From Puteibacter caeruleilacunae (GTDB lineage: Bacteria; Bacteroidota; Bacteroidia; Bacteroidales; Prolixibacteraceae), in assembly GCA_005217565.1 (NCBI GenBank), contig SJCO01000002.1, positions 342,192 through 406,191 of the forward strand: a stretch of 64,000 nucleotides of DNA. The letters run 5' to 3'. Both the position numbers and the translations under genes were made by a program. Below, piece by piece: positions 53,677 to 61,282 of this stretch. How positions within the stretch are numbered: the stretch's first letter is position 1; each line of letters starts with the position of its first letter. The notes below the pieces were generated by a model that saw only the letters and a list, made by a program, of their open reading frames with translations, was not told the origin of the DNA and made no database searches.

Positions 53677-54270
53677 TTATATCCCAGTCAATGATAGATT
53701 CTTTTCTTCTATTAGTTTTCTCATGTTAATTAGGGCATATCGCATTCTTCCCAATGATGTATTGATACTCACTCCCGTCTGGTCTGAAATTTCCTTAAAG
53801 CTTAACCCTACATAATGTCTCAGTATTACCACCTGTTTCTGTTCAAACGGAAGCTCTCGAATCAGCATTTTAACCTCTTTGCTAATTTGATCAGACACCA
53901 TTAGCTGTTCGATTGTCTTATCTGAGAATTTTGCAGAATTAAATAAATCTATTTCCGTATCATCGTTCGATAATAGATTCATATTCCTTTCCTTACGGTA
54001 ATGATCAATGATCAGATTGTGTGCGATACGCAGCACCCACGAAATAAATCGTCCATTCTCTACGTAGTTTCCTAAGCGTAGTGATCGAATTACCTTTACG
54101 AATGTGTCTTGAAAAATATCTTCTGCGAGGTGTTGATTTCTTACAATCAACAGAATATAAGTATATATTCTGTTTTTGTGTCTTGCAATAAGACGTTCCA
54201 ATGCAGAATGATCCCCGTGCATAAAGAGCTCAACAAGTGTATTATCACTTGTTCTATCCACTTTTTCCAT
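53677..54270 (-). CDS. ECF-type RNA polymerase sigma factor
   Basis: 197 aa. Sigma2 region: LERLIARHKNRIYTYILLIV, AEDIFQDTFVKVI, RFISWVLRIAHNLIIDHYRK; sigma4 region: IRELPFEQKQVVILRHYVG and LSFKEISDQTGVSINTSLGR. No anti-sigma gene of the FecR or ZAS type is adjacent; the next gene encodes only a 50-aa protein. Both have the same promoter-like sequence upstream, pointing to autoregulation. Similar sigma factors without SusC partners occur across Bacteroidales. Confidence 0.92.
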   Translation of the reverse strand: MEKVDRTSDNTLVELFMHGDHSALERLIARHKNRIYTYILLIVRNQHLAEDIFQDTFVKVIRSLRLGNYVENGRFISWVLRIAHNLIIDHYRKERNMNLLSNDDTEIDLFNSAKFSDKTIEQLMVSDQISKEVKMLIRELPFEQKQVVILRHYVGLSFKEISDQTGVSINTSLGRMRYALINMRKLIEEKNLSLTGI

Positions 54271-54295
54271 ACCTTCTATTTAGAGTTGATAAAAA

Positions 54296-54317
54296 GTAAA
54301 GATGTTTCGATAGGCGC
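54296..54317 (-). promoter_or_regulatory. Candidate autoregulated promoter of the ECF sigma gene
   Basis: Minus strand GCGCCTAT, 2 nt, AAACATCTTTAC followed by TTTT; 25 nt before the sigma ATG. It matches the sequence upstream of the 50-aa gene at 19 of 20 block positions. Confidence 0.55.
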
Positions 54318-54349
54318 TCTCCTTATATTTAATTAGTTGTACAATTTAT

Positions 54350-54357
54350 TACCTTTG
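54350..54357 (+). promoter_or_regulatory. -7 box of uvrA promoter
   Basis: TACCTTTG, perfect TAnnTTTG, 70 nt before the uvrA ATG. Confidence 0.45.
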
Positions 54358-54427
54358 TAAACCTAAATTAACATCTTTTTTCTGATTTTAACAAATAAAA
54401 ATTTCAGAATAGCATAATTTCTTGATA

Positions 54428-57226
54428 ATGATCAGGCAACAGGACGACAAAAAATACATACATATAAAGGGTGCAAGGGTTCATAATTTGAAAAACATCG
54501 AATTAAAAATCCCTCGCAATCAACTGGTTGTAATCACAGGTTTATCTGGTTCAGGGAAATCGTCATTGGCTTTCGATACGCTATATGCTGAAGGACAAAG
54601 AAGATATGTGGAGAGTCTTTCTTCATATGCCCGCCAATTTTTAGGTCGCATTAACAAACCAGAGGTAGATTTTATTAAAGGAATTCCACCTGCAATTGCA
54701 ATTGAGCAAAAGGTTAACACTCGAAATCCAAGATCCACTGTTGGAACATCAACTGAGATTTATGATTATCTGAAACTCTTGTTTGCTCGAATTGGAAGAA
54801 CAATATCTCCTGTGTCTGGAAAGGAAGTGCAACGCCATCATGTACAAGATGTCGTAAATTTTGCTTATCAATTTGAAGAGGGCACCAAGCTTATGCTTGT
54901 CGCACCTCTAACGCCAGGCAATGGTCGCAGCATATATGAGGAAGCTCAATTGCTACATCAGCAAGGATTTTCACGCTTAGAAGTCGACGGAGAAACTGTA
55001 CGCATTAAAGATCTTGAAGAAAGTCAGGTCACCAAAGACTCGAAGGTTAATATCATTATCGACCGATTAGCAGTAAGAAATGATGAAGATACACCTGGAA
55101 GGCTTGCAGATTCTGCTCAGACCGCTTTCTATGAAGGTCATGGAGAACTCATTCTTAAGATGTACACAAAACCATTAATTGAAGAACAATTCTCCAATCG
55201 TTTTGAAGCTGATGGAATTGAATTTGAAGAACCAACGTTACATACATTTAGCTTTAACAATCCAATTGGTGCTTGTCCGAAGTGTGAAGGCTATGGAAGA
55301 GTAATTGGTATTGATGAAGATCTGGTTATCCCAAACAAATCATTATCCATTTACCAAGATGCTATCGCCTGTTGGAAAGGAGAAAAAATGCAGGAATGGA
55401 AGAACAAGTTAATCTATAATGCTGAAAAATTTGACTTCCCAATCCACACTCCATTTTATGATCTAACAGATGAGCAAAAAAGGCTTCTTTGGAATGGGAA
55501 CAAATACTTCTTTGGATTAAATAAATTCTTCGAGCACTTAGAAGAAAAAAGCTATAAAATTCAGTATCGAGTTATGTTATCGCGCTACCGTGGTAAAACG
55601 GTATGCCCGGAGTGTAATGGATCTCGTTTAAAGAAAGAAGCTGGATATGTAAAAATTGCAGGCAAATCAATACAAGAATTGGTGTTAGTTCCAGTAGATA
55701 TTCTTCAAGAATTCTTCCATTCACTACAACTTACAGAAAGAGAACAAGAGATTGCCAGTAGACTTCTAAAGGAAATCAACTCAAGGTTAGAGTTTTTATG
55801 TGATGTAGGTTTAGGATATCTTACTCTAAACCGTCTATCGAACACGCTTTCTGGAGGGGAATCACAACGGATTAATCTGGCAACATCCTTGGGTAGTAGT
55901 CTTGTTGGTTCACTATATATTCTTGATGAGCCAAGTATTGGACTACATACAAGAGATACACAACGCTTAATAAAAGTATTGCGTAAGCTTCAGCAACTAG
56001 GTAATACAGTTGTTGTTGTAGAGCACGACGAAGACATCATCAAGGCTGCTGATCAGATTATCGATATAGGTCCGAAAGCAGGAAGACACGGAGGTGAGAT
56101 TGTATTTCAGGGAGATCACGCTAAACTTGAGGCAGATACTGTTAGCATGACTGCGAAGTATATGAATGGAATTGAAAAAATAGAAATTCCAGCCATACGC
56201 AGACCATGGAACAACTACATCACCTTAAAGGGTGCACGTGAGAATAATCTGAAAAATATAGATGTAAAAATACCACTAAACACACTAAGTGTTATCACAG
56301 GAGTTAGTGGTTCGGGAAAATCCTCATTGGTTAAGAAAATTCTATTCCCTGCCATGATTAAGTATTATGGAGGCTATGGAGAGAAAACAGGATCGCACGA
56401 TCGAATTGATGGAGATCTTCAATTAATCAAATCAGTAGAGTTTGTTGATCAGAATCCAATCGGAAAATCCAGTCGTTCAAATCCGGTAACCTACCTGAAA
56501 GCCTACGATGAAATCCGTAAGCTTTTCGCAGAGCAAAAAGCAGCACAATATCAAGGTTTCAAGCCAGCCCACTTCTCTTTTAACGTTGACGGAGGTCGCT
56601 GTGAAGAGTGTCAGGGAGAAGGAGAAATCACGGTTGAGATGCAGTTTATGGCTGATGTTCACCTTGTATGTGAAAGTTGTAAAGGAAAGCGCTTCAAACA
56701 AGACATTCTAGAGATCTTATACCGTAATAAAAACATTTTTGACATCCTGGAGATGACAGTAAATGAAGCAGTTGACTTCTTTGGTGAAAAGAATAATTCT
56801 CTTGAAAAGAAGATTGTTAAAAAGCTAAAACCTCTGCAAGATGTGGGATTAGGCTATGTAAAACTAGGACAATCTTCGAGTACCCTTTCAGGGGGAGAGA
56901 GTCAGCGTGTAAAACTTGCATCATTCCTTGCCAAAGAAAAGGATAGTGCAACCATGTTCATCTTCGATGAGCCAACAACTGGACTTCATTTTCACGATAT
57001 CAAAAAATTACTTGATTCATTTAATGCACTTATCGAAAGAGGACACAGCATCCTAATTATCGAACACAATATGGACATCATTAAAACGGCAGATTGGATC
57101 ATTGATTTGGGACCAGAAGGTGGAGATGAAGGTGGTCATATTGTTGCCGAAGGAACACCTGAAGAAGTCGTAAAAAACACTTCATCATTCACAGGACAAG
57201 CACTTATCGAAAAACTTGATCAATAA
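54428..57226 (+). CDS. uvrA: Excinuclease ABC subunit A
   Basis: Damage-recognition ATPase of nucleotide excision repair. 932 aa from the ATG at 54428 (a TTG lies 6 nt upstream). Two ABC modules: Walker A GLSGSGKSS and GVSGSGKSS; signatures LSGGESQRINLA and LSGGESQRVKLA; Walker B LDEPSIGLH and FDEPTTGLH. Zinc modules CPKCEGYG / CPECNGSR and CEECQGEGE / CESCKGKR. Divergent from the ECF sigma gene; its stop is 3 nt from that of the next, convergent gene. Confidence 0.97.
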   Translation: MIRQQDDKKYIHIKGARVHNLKNIELKIPRNQLVVITGLSGSGKSSLAFDTLYAEGQRRYVESLSSYARQFLGRINKPEVDFIKGIPPAIAIEQKVNTRNPRSTVGTSTEIYDYLKLLFARIGRTISPVSGKEVQRHHVQDVVNFAYQFEEGTKLMLVAPLTPGNGRSIYEEAQLLHQQGFSRLEVDGETVRIKDLEESQVTKDSKVNIIIDRLAVRNDEDTPGRLADSAQTAFYEGHGELILKMYTKPLIEEQFSNRFEADGIEFEEPTLHTFSFNNPIGACPKCEGYGRVIGIDEDLVIPNKSLSIYQDAIACWKGEKMQEWKNKLIYNAEKFDFPIHTPFYDLTDEQKRLLWNGNKYFFGLNKFFEHLEEKSYKIQYRVMLSRYRGKTVCPECNGSRLKKEAGYVKIAGKSIQELVLVPVDILQEFFHSLQLTEREQEIASRLLKEINSRLEFLCDVGLGYLTLNRLSNTLSGGESQRINLATSLGSSLVGSLYILDEPSIGLHTRDTQRLIKVLRKLQQLGNTVVVVEHDEDIIKAADQIIDIGPKAGRHGGEIVFQGDHAKLEADTVSMTAKYMNGIEKIEIPAIRRPWNNYITLKGARENNLKNIDVKIPLNTLSVITGVSGSGKSSLVKKILFPAMIKYYGGYGEKTGSHDRIDGDLQLIKSVEFVDQNPIGKSSRSNPVTYLKAYDEIRKLFAEQKAAQYQGFKPAHFSFNVDGGRCEECQGEGEITVEMQFMADVHLVCESCKGKRFKQDILEILYRNKNIFDILEMTVNEAVDFFGEKNNSLEKKIVKKLKPLQDVGLGYVKLGQSSSTLSGGESQRVKLASFLAKEKDSATMFIFDEPTTGLHFHDIKKLLDSFNALIERGHSILIIEHNMDIIKTADWIIDLGPEGGDEGGHIVAEGTPEEVVKNTSSFTGQALIEKLDQ

Positions 57227-57229
57227 TAT

Positions 57230-57721
57230 CTATTTTGACATATATCCTCGTGATCCTGCGCGTAACGAACTACGTGTAGGATCATAAGGATTACCATCAA
57301 CTCCCCGATTAATCTTTACAGGCTTTGGCATAAACTTTATGGTTTTACGTATAGTAGCCATATTCTTCTTAAAATTTTCTTCATTCCTATCAAACTGTTG
57401 AATAATAACAGGATCTATCTCAAAAGGAGCAATATCGATAATGTAGATAAAGTCCTCCCCTTTTTTTGCCTGGATAACCATTCGCTTATAGGTAATATGA
57501 GAAATCATCAATGAATCTCCCCCTTGCACATACATTCTAAAACGTCCAAGACTATCAGTGACGTAGTGATTTAAATTTCGATAATTAATAACATAAGCAT
57601 CAGCGACAGGAATAGAATCGTGATCAAAGACTACTCCTGAACTCCAGAATGTCTTTATAGGCTCTTGTCCCATTACACATGACCAAGCAACACAGATTAA
57701 AGCTGTTAAGGTTGTTTTCAT
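57230..57721 (-). CDS. Secreted carboxypeptidase-regulatory-like domain protein
   Basis: 163 aa with signal peptide 1-18 (ends CVMGQ). The body is a beta sandwich like CarboxypepD_reg domains: SSGVVFDHDSIPVADAYVIN, YVTDSLGRFRMYVQGGDSL, then a C-terminal segment rich in Lys/Arg (KKNMATIRKTIKFMPKPVK). It resembles free-standing versions of the domain at the start of TonB receptors. Function unknown; single gene. Confidence 0.75.
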   Translation of the reverse strand: MKTTLTALICVAWSCVMGQEPIKTFWSSGVVFDHDSIPVADAYVINYRNLNHYVTDSLGRFRMYVQGGDSLMISHITYKRMVIQAKKGEDFIYIIDIAPFEIDPVIIQQFDRNEENFKKNMATIRKTIKFMPKPVKINRGVDGNPYDPTRSSLRAGSRGYMSK

Positions 57722-57805
57722 AATTGAAACTGTATCCTTACGAAGGTAACAACTCCAATTGTTAAGTTCTCTTAAAGTCTATTAATAAACATAAAAATAT
57801 GCACA

Positions 57806-59179
57806 CTACACCTCAGAGTAAACCTTTTCCATAGACTCGACCTTACCATTCAACTTCTTCCATTCTTTAATCAGGAAGATTGAAGTAATAATAGCTGAGC
57901 CAACATCTGCTATAGGAGCTGACAGCCATATTCCTTTTAATCCGATGACTCCAGGCAATAATAGCAATACTGGGATTAACACAACAACTTGTCTTAATAA
58001 GGTTAATATAGCTGCAATTTTCGCCTTACCTATCGACTGAAAATAATTTGAAGCAATAATCTGAAAACCAATAACAGGCAATGCCAGCATAAACATCTGC
58101 AATCCAGGCACACCAATATCTAGCAATGTCTGGTCATTACTAAACATTCGAATAATTGTCTCTGGGAAAAGTTCGATAATTAACCATCCAGCAACAGCCA
58201 TCAAAGATGCAAATAAAACTCCCTTCTTTAAAGTTTCCAGAACCCTATCGAAAGCTTTTGCTCCATAGTTGTAACCAATTATCGGTTGTGAGGCCATATT
58301 AAGCGCAACAATACTCATAAATACAAGCATCGCGAAGGACATAATCACCCCCATAGCACCAACAGCAACATCTCCACCAAATTTGATCAATTTCACATTA
58401 AAGATTGCCTGAACAAAACTTGAAGCAATCTGCATCAGAAATGGGGCCATACCTGCAGCAACAATCAACTTGGTATATTTCATCTCCACCTTCAAATTCT
58501 TCTTATAGAGCTTAATAACAGATTTTCGACTACGATAATGGCGAATCCCCCATACCGTCATAACAAACATTGAAATTACTGTAGCCCATGCAGCTCCTTG
58601 AACACCCCAGTCAAAAACGAAAATAAACAAAGCATCCAATACGACATTGGTTCCCGCACTAATAAGCATTGAATACATGGCAACTTTTGCGTTCCCTTCT
58701 GAGCGAATCATACCATTCAAACTAAAGCCCAATTCCTGAAATACAATACCTATCAATATGATATTAAGATATTGTCGAGCATACTGAAATGTTTCTTCTG
58801 TAGCGCCAAAAATACTCAATATGGGATCTTTGAATACTAATCCTATGATGGACAGTGCTACAGAACTAATTATAATCAAAGACACAGCACTACCCAGTAT
58901 CTCCTCGGCCGTTTTATGTTCTTTTTTCCCAAGATGAATAGAAATCAGGACACTACTACCTATCCCAAGCATCATACCAAAACCAATGATGATAATCATT
59001 ATTGGGAAGATGACACTTACTCCTGATAGTGCTGATGCTCCAACACCCTGACCAATAAATATCCTATCAACGATATTATAGAGCGAATTAGCAATAACTC
59101 CCACAAAAGCAGGAACAAAATACTTCCACATCAATCGGCCTATTGACTCACTCGCTAACTCTCTTGTATTCGTGTTCAT
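57806..59179 (-). CDS. MATE-family efflux transporter
   Basis: 457-aa inner-membrane transporter with about 12 TM helices in two related halves. Family marks: FVGVIANSLYNIVDRIFIGQG near the N-terminus, shortened here to SLYNIVDRIFIGQG, and in the second half ASQPIIGYNYGAKAFDRV. It exports cationic compounds or drugs with Na+ or H+; the substrate cannot be told. Close to the DinF/NorM-like group of anaerobes. Single gene, no regulator next to it. Confidence 0.92.
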   Translation of the reverse strand: MNTNTRELASESIGRLMWKYFVPAFVGVIANSLYNIVDRIFIGQGVGASALSGVSVIFPIMIIIIGFGMMLGIGSSVLISIHLGKKEHKTAEEILGSAVSLIIISSVALSIIGLVFKDPILSIFGATEETFQYARQYLNIILIGIVFQELGFSLNGMIRSEGNAKVAMYSMLISAGTNVVLDALFIFVFDWGVQGAAWATVISMFVMTVWGIRHYRSRKSVIKLYKKNLKVEMKYTKLIVAAGMAPFLMQIASSFVQAIFNVKLIKFGGDVAVGAMGVIMSFAMLVFMSIVALNMASQPIIGYNYGAKAFDRVLETLKKGVLFASLMAVAGWLIIELFPETIIRMFSNDQTLLDIGVPGLQMFMLALPVIGFQIIASNYFQSIGKAKIAAILTLLRQVVVLIPVLLLLPGVIGLKGIWLSAPIADVGSAIITSIFLIKEWKKLNGKVESMEKVYSEV

Positions 59180-59533
59180 AAAGTTGTTTTATTCTGGAAA
59201 AGCCAACAAAGATACTAAAATGATTGTGCAGAAGATCAGACTTTGGAAATATTACTCACGAATTATTTCCTTGAACTTTCATTCATCTATACTTAGTAAT
59301 AGGTTCGAAATGTATACGTTACCACTAATCCTAGTTTTGAATCGATTTAAATATTTCGATTTAGCTAAAAAAAAACATATCCGTTGCAGTTCCCATAAAA
59401 CAAGGGATTATCGGACTTAACAAAACTTAAAAACCATTACAGATACCCTACAAAGTAGCCCAACAATGTTAGCGTTTTCCTGAAATAAAAAATAATTTAA
59501 TACTTTTGTCGCCCCCTGGTGTTACAATTTACA
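59180..59533. other. Spacer between MATE gene and fecI
   Basis: About 350 bases between divergent genes. An open frame at 59172-59420 has no recognisable composition and overlaps the MATE start, so I do not call it. I see only the -7 box at 59501. Confidence 0.55.
59501..59508 (+). promoter_or_regulatory. -7 box of fecI-type gene
   Basis: TACTTTTG, perfect TAnnTTTG, 26 nt before the ATG at 59534. Confidence 0.5.
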
Positions 59534-60061
59534 ATGAGCATTTCTGATCAACATATAAAAAAAGCCTTTCGCTGGAATACCAATGAAGGATTCAGGCTTC
59601 TCAATGAGAAGTACTATGTGGTCATGTGCGTCCGTGGTTGTGCTATTCTTCCTGATTTAGAGACTGTAAAAGACTTGGTTCAAGATGTTTTTATGAATCT
59701 CTATGAGAAAGGCACCTACAGTAAAATTGACAACTACGAAAATTACCTTTATCGAGCAGTCAAATTCAAATGTATCAATACGATACAGCGTACACAAGAG
59801 ACTCATTCATTAGATCAGATAGACTTGATAGAAGAATTCGAATCACTAAACGACAATCGAATTATTCCTTTACAGGATAAAATCAAAGAATTACCTAATT
59901 CTTGCCGTGAGATTCTATTGGACAAAGTTTATAGTGAAATGTCGTACATCGAAATTGCAAAAGAAAAAGGTGTATCGGTCAACACCGTAAAAACCCAATT
60001 AAGAAGGGCTTACAGTGCTTTAAAAGAATCTTCAGCATTATTCTTTTCAACTTTATTTTAA
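59534..60061 (+). CDS. FecI-like ECF sigma factor
   Basis: 175 aa from the ATG at 59534. Sigma2 core NEKYYVVMCVRGCAILPDLE and VKDLVQDVFMNLYEKGTY; sigma4 core IKELPNSCREILLDKVYSEM and SYIEIAKEKGVSVNTVKTQL. Followed after 66 nt by fecR and then a SusC receptor with an STN domain, the standard transenvelope signalling trio that switches on polysaccharide utilisation loci in Bacteroidota. Confidence 0.92.
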   Translation: MSISDQHIKKAFRWNTNEGFRLLNEKYYVVMCVRGCAILPDLETVKDLVQDVFMNLYEKGTYSKIDNYENYLYRAVKFKCINTIQRTQETHSLDQIDLIEEFESLNDNRIIPLQDKIKELPNSCREILLDKVYSEMSYIEIAKEKGVSVNTVKTQLRRAYSALKESSALFFSTLF

Positions 60062-60127
60062 AAAACTTTATTTTTTTGTCACCCTTTTTGTCATCCTCTG
60101 TGACTTATTAGTGGAGAGAGGATACGA

Positions 60128-61273
60128 ATGATGGATAAAAAGCGCATTTATATAATATTCACTAAAAAGCAACTAGGTGAATCTCTATCGGAGCAGGAGC
60201 ATGAAGAGCTAATTAAAGCTCGGATTGCCGACCCTGCTTACTACAAAGAGTTAACCGAAGTGTTTTCTGATAAGGAGACCATTAGTGAATTTAAGAAATT
60301 GGATGAACAGTGGTATAAGGATAAGATTAAGCAGGGACGTTCGAAAGCGTTTTACTGGCGAGCTGCTGCTGGAATATTATTAATACTAGCGCTATCCGCC
60401 ACTCTATTTCTTAGTCAACGTACACTGAATCAACAACCAGATCAACTAGAATTAGCATTTGTTGATGATGAAGCAATGATTCGTAAAGAGGCTACGATCA
60501 TTACTCAAAAGCAATCATACCAATTAAAAGAAAAAATTGACACAACTTATAACATTGAAGGTCATCAGGTAAAAACTAATACAGAAAACAAATTAGTATA
60601 CAAGGATGCCCCTAAACAAACCAAGACATATCATACCATAAAGACACCTATCGGAGGACAGTATCGATTGGAACTAGCTGATAATAGTGTCGTTTATTTG
60701 AATAGCAATTCAAGTGTGACATATCCAACAGTCTTTAATGATACTATCAGAAAAGTAGTAATGACAGGAGAAGTCTTCTTTGATATTTCAAAAAGCAAGA
60801 CTCCATTTATTGTAGAAATGTCAAGTGGAAAAACCATTCGTGTTTTAGGAACATCATTCAATGTTAGAGAATACGAAGATGAGACCTTTAAAGAAATCAC
60901 ACTGGAAGAAGGAAAGATACAATTCAATTCCGGTAGTCAAAATGTTGATTTAGTTCCCAATCAACAGCTTATAATGAAAGATAAAAACATAACACTTAAA
61001 AATGTGGAAGCCTCCTATTATTCCTCGTGGCGTTCAGACATGATTCAGTTTAATAAGGTTACACTTCAACGTGTTTTGCAGTCGATGAAACAACTTTACG
61101 GTGCGCCCTATAAACTATCCCATGAAATAGACGAACAGATGTTACTCATCTGCTCAATCAACAAAAACTGCACGCTCAAGGAAAATCTCCAGTTCCTTGA
61201 GATGCTTACCGATTTACGATTTAACATTCACGAGAATTACATCAAAATAGATAAACCTGACATTACAAAATAA
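60128..61273 (+). CDS. FecR-family anti-sigma factor
   Basis: 381 aa. Cytoplasmic N-terminal part (about 1-75), one TM helix (AAAGILLILALSATLFL, about 78-95), then a periplasmic FecR domain (about 170-275: TPIGGQYRLELADNSVVYLN, LGTSFNVREYEDE) and a C-terminal DUF4974/STN-like part (FNKVTLQRVLQSMKQLYG). It receives the signal from the receptor's STN domain and controls the sigma factor upstream. 9 nt before the receptor gene. Confidence 0.93.
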   Translation: MMDKKRIYIIFTKKQLGESLSEQEHEELIKARIADPAYYKELTEVFSDKETISEFKKLDEQWYKDKIKQGRSKAFYWRAAAGILLILALSATLFLSQRTLNQQPDQLELAFVDDEAMIRKEATIITQKQSYQLKEKIDTTYNIEGHQVKTNTENKLVYKDAPKQTKTYHTIKTPIGGQYRLELADNSVVYLNSNSSVTYPTVFNDTIRKVVMTGEVFFDISKSKTPFIVEMSSGKTIRVLGTSFNVREYEDETFKEITLEEGKIQFNSGSQNVDLVPNQQLIMKDKNITLKNVEASYYSSWRSDMIQFNKVTLQRVLQSMKQLYGAPYKLSHEIDEQMLLICSINKNCTLKENLQFLEMLTDLRFNIHENYIKIDKPDITK

Positions 61274-61282
61274 TAGTATAAA

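Noticed and set aside
59172-59420. 82-codon open frame between MATE and fecI genes
   Set aside because: It overlaps the MATE start on the other strand and has no family resemblance or proper start context.
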